Positions 8,312 to 17,136 of a DNA stretch of 64,000 nt are shown one piece after another. Below the pieces are notes generated by a model. That model worked only from the letters and a program-made list of their open reading frames with translations, was not told where the DNA came from and ran no database searches. The stretch is from an uncultured Clostridia bacterium (lineage in GTDB: Bacteria; Bacillota; Clostridia; Christensenellales; Borkfalkiaceae). Numbering within the stretch: the stretch's first letter is position 1; the number at the start of each line of letters is the position of its first letter. The translations under genes and the position numbers were made by a program. The stretch lies in assembly GCA_947627575.1 (NCBI GenBank), contig CANQWN010000008.1, positions 1 through 64,000 of the forward strand. Direction: 5' to 3'.

Positions 8312-9145
8312 TCAGATTTTGCGGATAAGTTCTATTGCCTGCGCGTGCCCCTGGTCGGCGGCTTTGCCCAGCCACTTCATCGCCTCCGCTTTGTTGCGTT
8401 TTACAAGCTCGCCGTAATAATAGCACCTGCCGAGGTTGTACTGCGCCGTGGCGAATCCCTGTTCGGCGGAAAGTTTATAAAGTCTGAACGCCTCTACGGG
8501 GTTTTCCTCCACGCCCGCGCCGCTTTCATAGCAGTACGCAAGATTATTCTGCGCTTCGGCAAGCCCCTTTTCGGCGGCTATGGCATAGTACTTTGCCGCT
8601 TCCGCGTAATTTTTTTCCGTTCCTTCGCCGTACAGATAGCAATCGCCCAAAGCGTTGGCGGAATAGCCGTTGCCGTTATCGGCGGCTTTTTTAAACCATT
8701 TTACGGCAAGGGCGAGGTTGCGGGGAACGCCGTCGCCGAAGTAATACGCGGCGCCCAAAGTGCGTTGCGCGGTGACATATCCGCCTTCCGCCGAACTTTT
8801 GAACAGCTGCATTGCGCGCTGTATGCCGGGCGCCACGCCGAAGCCGTACTTATAGCATTTGCCGAGATTGTAAAGCGCCTTCGGATAATTTTGCCGTGCG
8901 GACATCTCGAACCAATACACCGCTTTAACGGCGTTTCTGCTTACGCCGTAGCCGCTGCGATAACACCTGCCGAGATAATTTTGGGCGGCTTTATCGCCCT
9001 GCATAGCGGCTTTATTAAACCATTTTACCGCTTCGGAATAATTTTTAGCCACGCCGTCGCCGTTGAAATATTTTTCGCCCAAAGCAAGTTGGGCGTCCTT
9101 TATTCCCGCTTCGGCGTTGCTTGTCAAAGCCGATATATCATCCAT
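8312..9145 (-). CDS. Sel1-like TPR repeat protein
   Basis: A 277-residue soluble protein made almost wholly of about seven 36-residue Sel1 repeats, recognisable as A.....LG..Y..G.GV..N...A..W...AA..G units (for example NYLGRCYRSGYGVSRNAVKA and NLAYCYESGAGVEENPVEAF). No signal peptide or enzymatic domain is visible. Such solenoids act as protein-interaction scaffolds; the partner is unknown. It has its own promoter at 9171-9199 and a good Shine-Dalgarno (AGGGGAT), and lies between the hppA terminator and three hairpins, so it is monocistronic. Confidence 0.9.
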   Translation of the reverse strand: MDDISALTSNAEAGIKDAQLALGEKYFNGDGVAKNYSEAVKWFNKAAMQGDKAAQNYLGRCYRSGYGVSRNAVKAVYWFEMSARQNYPKALYNLGKCYKYGFGVAPGIQRAMQLFKSSAEGGYVTAQRTLGAAYYFGDGVPRNLALAVKWFKKAADNGNGYSANALGDCYLYGEGTEKNYAEAAKYYAIAAEKGLAEAQNNLAYCYESGAGVEENPVEAFRLYKLSAEQGFATAQYNLGRCYYYGELVKRNKAEAMKWLGKAADQGHAQAIELIRKI

Positions 9146-9170
9146 TTTGTATCCCCTCTATCGAAAAGTA

Positions 9171-9199
9171 ATTGTAGCACAATGCGCCCGAAAATGCAA
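9171..9199 (-). promoter_or_regulatory. Promoter of the Sel1-repeat gene
   Basis: TTGCAT (9194-9199), 17-base spacer ending in TGC, TACAAT (9171-9176) on the minus strand. Confidence 0.6.
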
Positions 9200-9226
9200 C
9201 TGTACGACGCAAATTTACAAAAAATT

Positions 9227-9253
9227 GCGCTTCGCGGCGACGCCGCGAAGCGC
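9227..9253. terminator. hppA: Terminator of hppA
   Basis: Perfect 12-bp stem GCGCTTCGCGGC/GCCGCGAAGCGC with a 3-base loop; AATTTTTTTG follows on minus and GTTTTTT on plus. Confidence 0.85.
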
Positions 9254-9288
9254 GTTTTTTAATTTGTCACGTTTTAACCGCGAAAGAT

Positions 9289-11481
9289 TTACCAGCCGAG
9301 AGCCTGGAAGAGATTGAAATCCTTGAATACGACAACCGCGACGAGGGATACGGTGGACATAATTTTGATAAGTATATCAAGCGAAGGTCCTACGGTATCT
9401 TTGAGGGGGTCGCCCACGGTGTCGCCTACGACGGACGCGTCGTGCGCGGCTCCGCCCTTGCTTTCGCCTTCCACGCCGCCGGCTTCGATATACTTCTTGG
9501 CGTTATCCCACGCGCCGCCCGCGTTGCCGCAGAAGATTGCAAGCATTATAGCGGAAATGGTTGCGCCCATAAGTATGCCCGCGACGAACATCGGGCCGAA
9601 GATGAAGCCCGCGACAAGAGGCAACAGTATGCACATTATGCAGGGCACGCGCATTTCTTTAAGCGCCCCGCGGGAAGAAATCTGAATACACGTCTCGTAG
9701 TCCGGCAGAGTTTCGCCTTCCATAAGCCCGGGAATTTCGCGGAATTGGCGGCGTACTTCCTCCACCATCTTCCTCGCCGCCTTTGCAACGGCGTTGATAA
9801 GCATACCGGAGAAGAGGAAAGGCATAGCCGCGCCGACAAGCGCGCCGCAAAGGGTAAGCGGCTGCATCAGGTCAAGCGAAAGCACAGCCGTTACGTCCTT
9901 GCCCGTGCAGGCGTACAGATAGGACGTCATAAGCGACAGCGCCGCAAACGCCGCAGAGCCTATCGCAAAGCCCTTGCCTATGGCGGCGGTTGTGTTGCCT
10001 ACCGAATCCAGCTTGTCGGTAATTTCGCGCACGCCGGGGTCGAGTTCGCTCATTTCCGCAATGCCGCCCGCGTTATCGGAAATAGGTCCGTACGTATCTA
10101 CGGAAACGGTAGCCGCGACGAAGGAAAGCATACCGAACGCCGCGCACGAAATGCCGTACATACCCGCTATCTGATAGGAAGCGAATATCGCAACGGCAAG
10201 CACTATTACGGGAAGCATACAGGAAATCATTCCGTTTGCAAGCCCCTGCGTTACCGTAAGCGCGGGACCTTCCTTCGAAGCCTCGGAAATGCGCTTTGTG
10301 GGTTTATAATCGTAGCTGGTGTAATATTCCGAAATTATACCAATTATTATGCCCGCCGCAATACCGCAAACGGTTGCAAGCCAGGGGCTGAATTCGCCTA
10401 CCGCAAAGCCCTTTACCCCGCCCGTGAAATTTTTCATTGTTCCGGCGGGAACGTCCCTGAACAGGAAGTAACTTAACAGCACGCCCGCAACTATCGTAAC
10501 GCCGGCGGATATCCACGTTGCAATGTTAAGTTCCATATGCACGTTTTTGGATAATTTGCGCCGCACCACTATGTAGGATATGCCTATTATGCACGAAAGA
10601 AGTCCGCAGCCGGAGAATACCAGCGGGAACAGAAGCATCTTCTGCAACAGCGCGCTGTCGATAAACGCGTTATGTATGAACAATTCGCACGCAAGCATTA
10701 CGGCGGAAAGAATTGCGCCTACGTAGGATTCCAGCAAGTCGCTGCCCAAACCTGCAACGTCGCCCACGTTGTCGCCTACGTTGTCGGCTATCGTAGCGGG
10801 GTTGCGGGGGTCGTCTTCGGGGATGTGCGCTTCGGTTTTGCCCACCAGATCCGCGCCCATATCCGCGGCTTTGGTGTATATGCCGCCGCCTACGCGGTTA
10901 AACATAGCTATTATGGAACAGCCCAGCGCATAGCCCGAAAGCGTAAGCGTGAAAGAGGCTTCCTGCTTGGTTATAAAGTTTGTGCCTATGTCGTGATTGA
11001 CTATTTCGTCAATCTGCCCCGCGCCTATGCCGAATATGGCAAACACGAGGATTGCGCCGAGAAGCGCAAAGCCCGCCACGCACAGCCCCATTACCGAGCC
11101 GCCTTTGAAAGCGACTTTAAGCGTTTTGCCGAGGTCGCCCGTCTCACGCGCCTTGTTTGTGACGCGCACGTTGGCGTAAGTTGCGATCTTCATGCCCACC
11201 CAACCGGCGGCGGCGCTCATTATCGCGCCGAGTACGAAAGCTATCGCAGCCTGCCAACTGATTACAATGAATACTACCACCGCTATTACCGAACCGATAA
11301 TGGCTACAACCTTGTATTCGTACTTGATAAACGCGTTGGCGCCTATACGTATCGCGCCGGCAATTTCACCCATGCGTTCGGTGCCTTCTTCCAACTTTTT
11401 CACGCAGAAAAAGTTGAACACCGCATAGGAAATTGCAAGCACTACCGCAACGCCCACGATTATCAGAAGCAGTTGTTCCAT
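9289..11481 (-). CDS. hppA: Membrane-bound ion-translocating pyrophosphatase, potassium-dependent type
   Basis: A 730-residue polytopic membrane enzyme that hydrolyses pyrophosphate and pumps protons or sodium ions out. The pyrophosphate site is seen in GADLVGKTEAHIPEDDPRNP followed by ADNVGDNVGD, and again near the C-terminus in KYIEAGG and DTVGDPLKDT. The subclass position reads GNTTAAIGKG: alanine rather than lysine here marks the potassium-stimulated class, which contains most sodium-pumping forms. Whether it moves sodium or protons cannot be decided by eye. It starts with a strong AAGGAG site and has its own promoter and terminator. It would save energy from biosynthetic pyrophosphate in a fermenting cell. 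Confidence 0.96.
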   Translation of the reverse strand: MEQLLLIIVGVAVVLAISYAVFNFFCVKKLEEGTERMGEIAGAIRIGANAFIKYEYKVVAIIGSVIAVVVFIVISWQAAIAFVLGAIMSAAAGWVGMKIATYANVRVTNKARETGDLGKTLKVAFKGGSVMGLCVAGFALLGAILVFAIFGIGAGQIDEIVNHDIGTNFITKQEASFTLTLSGYALGCSIIAMFNRVGGGIYTKAADMGADLVGKTEAHIPEDDPRNPATIADNVGDNVGDVAGLGSDLLESYVGAILSAVMLACELFIHNAFIDSALLQKMLLFPLVFSGCGLLSCIIGISYIVVRRKLSKNVHMELNIATWISAGVTIVAGVLLSYFLFRDVPAGTMKNFTGGVKGFAVGEFSPWLATVCGIAAGIIIGIISEYYTSYDYKPTKRISEASKEGPALTVTQGLANGMISCMLPVIVLAVAIFASYQIAGMYGISCAAFGMLSFVAATVSVDTYGPISDNAGGIAEMSELDPGVREITDKLDSVGNTTAAIGKGFAIGSAAFAALSLMTSYLYACTGKDVTAVLSLDLMQPLTLCGALVGAAMPFLFSGMLINAVAKAARKMVEEVRRQFREIPGLMEGETLPDYETCIQISSRGALKEMRVPCIMCILLPLVAGFIFGPMFVAGILMGATISAIMLAIFCGNAGGAWDNAKKYIEAGGVEGESKGGAAHDASVVGDTVGDPLKDTVGPSLDILIKIMSTVSLVAVVVFKDFNLFQALGW

Positions 11482-11514
11482 ACAATTTCTCCTTAATTTT
11501 TTTTACGTAACAAA

Positions 11515-11543
11515 ATTTTATCACAAGTTTTTCAAAAAATCAA
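11515..11543 (-). promoter_or_regulatory. hppA: Promoter of hppA
   Basis: TTGATT (11538-11543), 17-base spacer ending TGA, TAAAAT (11515-11520) on the minus strand; leader about 25-30 bases with AAGGAG. Confidence 0.6.
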
Positions 11544-11628
11544 TAAGTTATGACAATTTATTCCCTGTTTTTGGGGCGCAAAAGTATTTTACCAAACATT
11601 TTTTTAAAATTTTTTTCAATCTTACTAT

Positions 11629-11656
11629 TGAATATTGTAAAAGGCTGTGTTATAAT
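11629..11656 (+). promoter_or_regulatory. Promoter of the HIT-gltD-like operon
   Basis: TTGAAT (11629-11634), 16-base spacer, extended -10 TGTTATAAT with the hexamer at 11651-11656. The start codon follows at 11690 after a G-rich Shine-Dalgarno (AGGGGG). Confidence 0.75.
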
Positions 11657-11689
11657 AAATCAGTAAAAAAACACGCAGGGGGATACATT

Positions 11690-12109
11690 ATGAAAGACTG
11701 CAACTGCGGCTACTGCATGCGCGGCGAACTGCTGGAAAAATTCGGCATTTACATCTGCGATTTGCAAGTAAGCACGCTTATACTTTTCAAGGAACAGTCC
11801 AAACGCGGCAGATGCATTGTAGCTTACAAAGATCACGTAAGCGAAATTGTGGATATTTCCGAAGAGCAAAGAAATCTGTTTATAGCCGACGTAACGCGGG
11901 TGGCGAAAGCCATACACAAGGTGTTCAAACCCGACAAACTGAATTACGGCGCATACGGCGACACGGGTTGCCACCTGCACGTGCACCTCTGCCCCAAATA
12001 CAAGGGCGGCGACGAGTGGGGCGGAACTTTCCAGATGAATCCGCAAAAGGTTTACCTTTCCGACGAAGAATACAAACAGATGATAGAAGATATAAAAAAG
12101 GCTTTATAA
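11690..12109 (+). CDS. HIT-family nucleotide hydrolase/transferase
   Basis: A 139-residue protein of the histidine-triad superfamily, cytoplasmic enzymes that cleave nucleoside-phosphoramidates or dinucleoside polyphosphates. The triad HLHVHL lies near residues 97-102 with the usual upstream N-Y-G segment. An N-terminal CNCGYCMRG cluster could bind a metal. It is the first gene of a two-gene operon: the GltD-like gene starts 12 bases after its stop. The natural substrate cannot be told from sequence. Confidence 0.9.
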   Translation: MKDCNCGYCMRGELLEKFGIYICDLQVSTLILFKEQSKRGRCIVAYKDHVSEIVDISEEQRNLFIADVTRVAKAIHKVFKPDKLNYGAYGDTGCHLHVHLCPKYKGGDEWGGTFQMNPQKVYLSDEEYKQMIEDIKKAL

Positions 12110-12121
12110 GGGAGAATATAT

Positions 12122-13348
12122 ATGGCGCATAACGTTATTGCCGAGGCAAAGAGATGCCTTAACTGTAAAAAACCGCTTTGCAGGACGGGCTGTCCCATAA
12201 ACACGCCCATACCCGATATGATTTCCGCTTTTCTTGCGGGCGATATCAAAAAGGCGGGAAAGATGGTGTTTGAAAACAACCCCCTCTCCGTCGTATGTTC
12301 CATTGTATGCAACCACGGCAACCAATGCCAGGGGCACTGCGTACGCGGACTGAAAGGCGAACCCGTAGAGATAAGCACGATTGAAAACTTTATCTCCTCC
12401 AACTATCTCGACAGTCTCGAACTTGAAAAAGCCGAACCCAACGGCATAAAAGTTGCGGTTGTGGGCGCGGGTCCCGCGGGCATAACCATTTCCATAAAGA
12501 TGGCGCAGTTGGGGTACGACGTCACCGTATTTGAATCCAAATCGCAGATAGGCGGCGTTTTGAGATACGGTATACCCGAATTCCGCCTGCCCAAAACAAT
12601 TGTGGACAGGTACGAAACGCTTATGCGCAAGCTGGGCGTGAAGATAAAGTTTAACGTAACCATAGGCAAGGCGTTCGGCGTGGAAGAACTGTTCCGCGAC
12701 GGATTTAAAGCTATTTCCATAGGCACGGGCGTAACCTGGCCCATCGCGCTTAACATAAAGGGCGAAACTTTGGGGCACGTGCACTACGGCGTGCACTTCC
12801 TTGAAAACCCCGACGTTTACAGGTTGGGCACAAGTATGATAATAATCGGCGCGGGGAATGTTGCAATGGACGTTGCGCGCACGGGGTTGCGCCGCGGCGT
12901 AAAGGACGTGAAAATAGTTGTGCGCAGCGACAAGTATTCCGCAAGCAAGGAAGAAGCCGAATACGCAGAGATTGAGGGCGCGCAGTTTGTATATAACAAG
13001 ACGCCCGTGGAAATAACCGACGACGGCGTGCTTTTCGCGGATACCGTATGCGACGAAAACCACAGGGTTATATCCGTTTCGGACAAGCCCGAGCTTATGA
13101 AGGCGGACAGCGTTATGATATGCATTTCGCAAAGACCTTCCAAACTTATCCTTTCGGATACCTACGGGCTTGAAGTAAACGAACGCGGACTTGCGAAAAT
13201 TTCGGAAAACGGCGAAACGAGCCGCCCCGGGCTGTTTGCTTCCGGCGACGTGGTGCGCGGCGCAAAGACCGTTGTGGAAGCGGTTGAAACTTCCAAACGC
13301 GTTGCGTACGCAATGGACGCCTACCTTAAATCCCTGCCCAAAGAATGA
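12122..13348 (+). CDS. GltD-like NAD(P)-dependent flavin oxidoreductase (glutamate synthase small-subunit family)
   Basis: A 408-residue cytoplasmic flavoprotein. The N-terminal iron-sulfur domain has Cys12, Cys15, Cys20 and Cys24 (CLNCKKPLCRTGC). The FAD-binding loop is VVGAGPAGITIS near residue 118, the NAD(P) loop IIGAGNVAMDVA near residue 242, and a C-terminal ASGDVVRGAKTVVEA closes the FAD site. It is somewhat shorter than classical GltD (about 450-480). No large glutamate synthase subunit is in the window. Similar stand-alone proteins in anaerobes act as electron-transfer subunits (for example NfnB-type or dihydropyrimidine dehydrogenase-type), so glutamate synthesis should not be assumed. 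Co-transcribed with the HIT gene; good AAGGGAG site. Confidence 0.85.
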   Translation: MAHNVIAEAKRCLNCKKPLCRTGCPINTPIPDMISAFLAGDIKKAGKMVFENNPLSVVCSIVCNHGNQCQGHCVRGLKGEPVEISTIENFISSNYLDSLELEKAEPNGIKVAVVGAGPAGITISIKMAQLGYDVTVFESKSQIGGVLRYGIPEFRLPKTIVDRYETLMRKLGVKIKFNVTIGKAFGVEELFRDGFKAISIGTGVTWPIALNIKGETLGHVHYGVHFLENPDVYRLGTSMIIIGAGNVAMDVARTGLRRGVKDVKIVVRSDKYSASKEEAEYAEIEGAQFVYNKTPVEITDDGVLFADTVCDENHRVISVSDKPELMKADSVMICISQRPSKLILSDTYGLEVNERGLAKISENGETSRPGLFASGDVVRGAKTVVEAVETSKRVAYAMDAYLKSLPKE

Positions 13349-13369
13349 TAAAAACGGCGAAAGCCGAAG

Positions 13370-13403
13370 AAAGCGCCCGCGCGGAAAACCGCGCGGGCGC
13401 TTT
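13370..13403. terminator. Bidirectional terminator between the GltD-like gene and the CitMHS permease
   Basis: Perfect 15-bp stem AAAGCGCCCGCGCGG/complement around AAAA with T-runs both ways; the flanking genes converge here. Confidence 0.9.
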
Positions 13404-13417
13404 TTACGTAAAACAAA

Positions 13418-14533
13418 CTATCTTATCAAATTTATCAGCATCTGTGAACCGGTAAGCGCTATCAGAAACCCGAAGTTGAACGCGGAAAACACGCCCAAAT
13501 AATATAGCGCCCTGCCCCTGTTGTGAGAGACGTATTCGCGGAATGTTATAAGGCTTGCAAGCGAGGCAATAAGCGTGCCCACGCCGCCTATGTTTACGCC
13601 CACAAGCAGTTGGGCGTATTCGGACGTGAACTGCGAAAGCAGTATCGCAGAGGGAACGTTGCTTATTATCTGACAGCACAGCACCGAAACCAAAAGCGGA
13701 CTTTTGGAAAGCAGGTTGCCGAAAAATTGCTGTACCGCGGGGATGCGCGACATATTTCCCGCAAAGACAAAGAACGCGACGAAAGTTAAAAGCAGCGGGT
13801 AATCCACCATAAGCAGGGCTTTTCTGTCGAGAAACAGCAGCGCGACGGGGATTATTATAAGCCCTATCCAAAACGGTATGCCGCGGAAAACTATAACTAT
13901 CGCAAGGGCGAACAGCAGACTGTACACCACAGTGCGCCACGGGCAAAGCGTAACTTTATCGCCCGCAACTTCCATCTTTTCGGGCTTTAAAAACAGACAG
14001 CAGTCCGTTATAAGGGTTACGGATATGAGGAACGGCGGAAACATTATCCCCAAAAATTCGCCCAAAGGTATGGAAAATTTGCCGTACAGATAAAGGTTTT
14101 GGGGATTGCCGAAGGGCGTAAGCATACCGCCGAGGTTTGCGGCAATGTTCTGCATTACGAAAGTGAACGCCATATACTTCTTTTTGTCCGTGGCGGTAAG
14201 CACGAAATACCCGAGAGGCAAAAAGGTTAAAAGCGCCATATCGTTGGCGATTAGCATAGAGCCTATAAACGTGACGTACACCAGCGCAAGCACGCAACTG
14301 CGCACCGTTTTAAAGCGGCGCACTATGCTTTTTGCCAGCACGTAAAAAAAGTTGATATTTTTAAACGCGCACACCACTGCAAGCACGCAAAACAGGCAGG
14401 TAAGCGTTTTATAGTCGAAATATCCCAGATATTTTTTATCGGGCGGGACTATTATCATCGTTACCACAGCCGCCGTAAGCGCAACCCAAAGTACGATGTT
14501 TTTTGTTATAAAATGCAGAATTTTGTCTTTCAC
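13418..14533 (-). CDS. CitMHS/ArsB-type anion permease
   Basis: A 371-residue integral membrane protein with about ten hydrophobic helices, resembling the ion-transporter superfamily that includes citrate-metal (CitMHS), ArsB and NhaD carriers. Conserved-looking pieces are SMLIANDMALLTFLPLG, NIAANLGGMLTPFGNPQNLY (the re-entrant loop with GNPQN) and the repeat-side VGVNIGGVGTLIASLAS. The substrate (organic acid, arsenite or a cation) cannot be assigned. The start is GTG at 14533; the next in-frame methionine is 25 codons in. There is no Shine-Dalgarno, and a TATAAT box ends 8 bases upstream, so translation from a leaderless GTG mRNA is predicted. Confidence 0.82.
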   Translation of the reverse strand: MKDKILHFITKNIVLWVALTAAVVTMIIVPPDKKYLGYFDYKTLTCLFCVLAVVCAFKNINFFYVLAKSIVRRFKTVRSCVLALVYVTFIGSMLIANDMALLTFLPLGYFVLTATDKKKYMAFTFVMQNIAANLGGMLTPFGNPQNLYLYGKFSIPLGEFLGIMFPPFLISVTLITDCCLFLKPEKMEVAGDKVTLCPWRTVVYSLLFALAIVIVFRGIPFWIGLIIIPVALLFLDRKALLMVDYPLLLTFVAFFVFAGNMSRIPAVQQFFGNLLSKSPLLVSVLCCQIISNVPSAILLSQFTSEYAQLLVGVNIGGVGTLIASLASLITFREYVSHNRGRALYYLGVFSAFNFGFLIALTGSQMLINLIR

Positions 14534-14541
14534 GGCTTTAT

Positions 14542-14547
14542 ATTATA
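14542..14547 (-). promoter_or_regulatory. -10 box of the CitMHS permease gene, 8 bases from a GTG start
   Basis: TGATATAAT on the minus strand is an extended -10 with a perfect hexamer; no good -35. The transcript should begin one or two bases before GTG. Confidence 0.5.
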
Positions 14548-14656
14548 TCACGGCGGCGGCAAAAATCCACTTTTTTGAATATATATTTCAAAACTGTTTT
14601 AAATTTATTCCTCATCCGGTTTGCTTACGTCGTTCCCGCCGCCGCGCCGCAAACCA

Positions 14657-14688
14657 AACGCGGGGCAAATTTTAATTTGCCCTGCGTT
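14657..14688 (-). terminator. Terminator of the MacB-like ABC gene
   Basis: AACGC-x-GGGCAAATT pairs with AATTTGCCC-x-GCGTT, 14 pairs with one mismatch. On minus it is followed by a short TTTGGTTT tract. Confidence 0.6.
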
Positions 14689-14728
14689 TTACAGCCGTTT
14701 GAAATAACCCGCCGAAGGTTTATATTTA

Positions 14729-16807
14729 CTACTTTCTGCCCGCAATTAAATCCACGGGTTTAGCCCTGAAAACCTTTATCAGGGGGAACAGCAACCCCAA
14801 GGCGATTGCCGCAAAAAGCACTGCAAAAATAATTGCGAATTGCCTGAACCCGAAAGTCAACACCGCTATTTTAACGCCTATTTCTTTTACAAAATAGTTG
14901 TTTATCAAAAGCCCCGCAATGCCGCCGAGCAGACAGGAAAAGGCAAGAACCGATAGCCCCAAAACACTATTTTCTGCGGCAAAAATCTTTATTACGTCGG
15001 CTTTTTTTGCGCCCAGTGCCCTGAACACGCCTATCTCGCGCTTTTTATCGGTGACTGTGCCGGACAAAAGATAAAATATGAAAAGCACGGAAAGTACAAA
15101 CCCGCCTATCGCGGTATACAAAGCCACCTGCCCGTAAAATTCTATTTCCTGACAGGCATTATCGGTAATTTCGCTTGCCTCGTTATAGAAAGTAAGTCCG
15201 CCTTTGGTGTTGTCGTCGCCTATGTACCCCCAAAGATTATTAGATACGTGCATTTTTTTTAAAATTTCGCCGTAATTCCCGCTTATCGGAACGCAAACAT
15301 TTTCCGCTTCCTCTTCTATGGGTAAATCTTTATATACGTACATGCAGTTATGCATATTGAAATCGTGCAGGGATCTGTAAGCAAGCGTTTCGGTTAAATC
15401 GTCGTCATTGTACGGGTCCGTATCCAAAAAATGGTTTGAGTACGCAAAGCCCGTATCCAATATCCCCACTATCTTCAAATCATACGAAACGCGCGACATA
15501 TCTTTTGAGTTAAAAATTGAATGTACCGTAATGCGCGGATTATTCAACCCGTCGTACAGGATATCCCGATAATCGTTCACCGGCAGAACGGCGCCGTTGG
15601 CGGAATTTTTATAGCCGCAAAGTTGCAGTCCCCTGAAAGTGACGGCTGTAATAACCGCCTCGTCTTCCGCAACGGGCAACCTACCGCAAAGCAGTTTGAA
15701 GTTATAGTCGTTTAAAAGCGAATCGTCTATCTTTAAGCAATGATCGCAGAAAAAATCAGACTTCACGAAGGGGCCGACATTCCAATCCTGATAAATAAAC
15801 GCTTCCGCCTCATGGGAAAAATCGGTTCTCCCCATCTCTTTCAGCTGTTCTATTTGGTCGTCGCATTTTTCCCCGTCACAATCAAAAGCCAAATATTTTA
15901 TATCAAGTTTTTGTATAACCGCGGCAATTGTTTTATAGTCGTCGTGAGAAATGAATATATCGGCTATCCCCACTATCGAAAATATTATAAAACAAATCAC
16001 CAAACATAACGCAAAGCGGAAAGGGCGCGCCACAAGATACGGCATAGCCATTTTATATGCATATTTAAAACTTAATCCGCGCTTAATGCAGGTTTTTTCA
16101 CGTTCGGCATTTTGTGGTTCTTCAACCGCTTCCGAAATCACTTTGTCGCAACATATTGCGCCGCTTTTAAGTTCTATAACCCTGTCGCCGAATTTGTTTG
16201 CGGCGTCCCTGTCGTGGGATACTACAAGCACCAGTCTGTCCTTGCTGAAATTTTTCAAAAGCGCAAAAATATCGTCGCCCGTTTCCTCGTCCAACGAACC
16301 CGTAGGCTCGTCGCAGAGTAAGATATCCGGCTCCTTGATTATTGCGCGGGCGATTGCCACCCTCTGCTTTTGTCCGCCCGACAATCTGTTTACTTTAACG
16401 CCGCCCAAGCCGCAAAGTTCGGTAGCTTTAAGTATTTCTTCTATTTTACTTTCGTCCTGCTTTTTTTGCAAAGCCAGCGCAAGATCTATATTTTCATTTA
16501 CCGTAAGATTGTTTATCAAATTGTTTTCCTGAAATATAAATCCAACAGTACTATTACGATATTCGTCCAGCTCTGCCTCGCTGAATCCGCTTAACGGCTT
16601 CCCGTTAAAGGCAACTTCACCGCCGTCAAACGAATCCAAACCGCCCAGCACATTTAAAAACGAAGTTTTGCCACAACCCGATTTGCCGAGTATAAATACC
16701 ATACCTTTGTCGGGTAAAGATAAATTTATGCCCTTTAATGCTTCCACCGTGTGCTGCTTCGTTTTATAAGTTTTTACCAGATCTTTTATCTCAAACATAT
16801 TTTGCAT
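14729..16807 (-). CDS. MacB/FtsX-type ABC transporter, fused ATPase and permease
   Basis: A 692-residue fusion. The N-terminal ATPase (about residues 1-230) has Walker A GKSGCGKTS, signature LSGGQKQR and Walker B ILLCDEPTGSLDEETG. A single helix near residues 255-285 is followed by a large extracytoplasmic domain (about 290-560), then three C-terminal helices of the FtsX type (GFVLSVLFIFYLLSG; SVLAFSCLLGGIAGLL; FAIIFAVLFAAIALGLL) with the cytoplasmic GVFRALGAKKADVIKIF loop. This is the type VII ABC layout used for mechanotransmission rather than substrate passage through the membrane; relatives act in lipoprotein, peptide or antibiotic export and sensing. Two close ATG codons (16807, 16798) lack a clear Shine-Dalgarno. 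Its promoter carries an inverted repeat that could bind a repressor. Confidence 0.88.
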   Translation of the reverse strand: MQNMFEIKDLVKTYKTKQHTVEALKGINLSLPDKGMVFILGKSGCGKTSFLNVLGGLDSFDGGEVAFNGKPLSGFSEAELDEYRNSTVGFIFQENNLINNLTVNENIDLALALQKKQDESKIEEILKATELCGLGGVKVNRLSGGQKQRVAIARAIIKEPDILLCDEPTGSLDEETGDDIFALLKNFSKDRLVLVVSHDRDAANKFGDRVIELKSGAICCDKVISEAVEEPQNAEREKTCIKRGLSFKYAYKMAMPYLVARPFRFALCLVICFIIFSIVGIADIFISHDDYKTIAAVIQKLDIKYLAFDCDGEKCDDQIEQLKEMGRTDFSHEAEAFIYQDWNVGPFVKSDFFCDHCLKIDDSLLNDYNFKLLCGRLPVAEDEAVITAVTFRGLQLCGYKNSANGAVLPVNDYRDILYDGLNNPRITVHSIFNSKDMSRVSYDLKIVGILDTGFAYSNHFLDTDPYNDDDLTETLAYRSLHDFNMHNCMYVYKDLPIEEEAENVCVPISGNYGEILKKMHVSNNLWGYIGDDNTKGGLTFYNEASEITDNACQEIEFYGQVALYTAIGGFVLSVLFIFYLLSGTVTDKKREIGVFRALGAKKADVIKIFAAENSVLGLSVLAFSCLLGGIAGLLINNYFVKEIGVKIAVLTFGFRQFAIIFAVLFAAIALGLLFPLIKVFRAKPVDLIAGRK

Positions 16808-17062
16808 AGCAGTTTGCGGTTCTGCTGTTCCTTTCTATTTTCACTTCTATCGTCGCGTTTTCATTGAACCATGTATCTTCACCGGTTCCGGTTGCGCCGT
16901 ATCATACAATCAGCGCAATAGTTTGCGACATTTTTTTATTTGCGATTATATTATCACATTTTAATGATAATGTAAACAAAAAATTAAGTAATAATTTGGT
17001 TTTATGGTTATCTTCGGCAAATTTTATCGCATATCGGCGGCTTCGGATTTTCAACTGTGTAA
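16808..17062. other. Gene-free leader and promoter region of the MacB-like ABC gene
   Basis: About 255 bases without a supportable gene. It holds the promoter and inverted repeat at 16945-16976 and a leader of some 130 bases in front of the ABC gene. I saw no riboswitch fold that I can name. Confidence 0.5.
16945..16976 (-). promoter_or_regulatory. Promoter with overlapping inverted repeat upstream of the MacB-like ABC gene
   Basis: On minus, TTTACA (16971-16976) is 17 bases from TAATAT (16948-16953). The interval is an inverted repeat, ATTATCA (16950-16956) and TGATAAT (16965-16971), that fills the spacer between -35 and -10, a typical repressor position. Confidence 0.5.
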
Positions 17063-17100
17063 ATGCAAAAAGCCTGCGGAAATCCGCAGGCTTTTTGCAT
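17063..17100 (-). terminator. Terminator of the TIR-LRR gene
   Basis: A very strong stem, ATGCAAAAAGCCTGCGGA paired with its exact complement, with the poly-U tract inside the descending arm. It ends the HEPN-TIR transcript before the next gene. Confidence 0.85.
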
Positions 17101-17136
17101 TGCCTGTTATGCGGGTAACCTTACGCCGCAATCGTT

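Noticed and set aside
9442..10476. Long plus-strand reading frame of 344 codons inside hppA
   Set aside because: It is a shadow of hppA, with odd composition (Arg/His/Tyr-rich) and no motif; hppA motifs are unambiguous.
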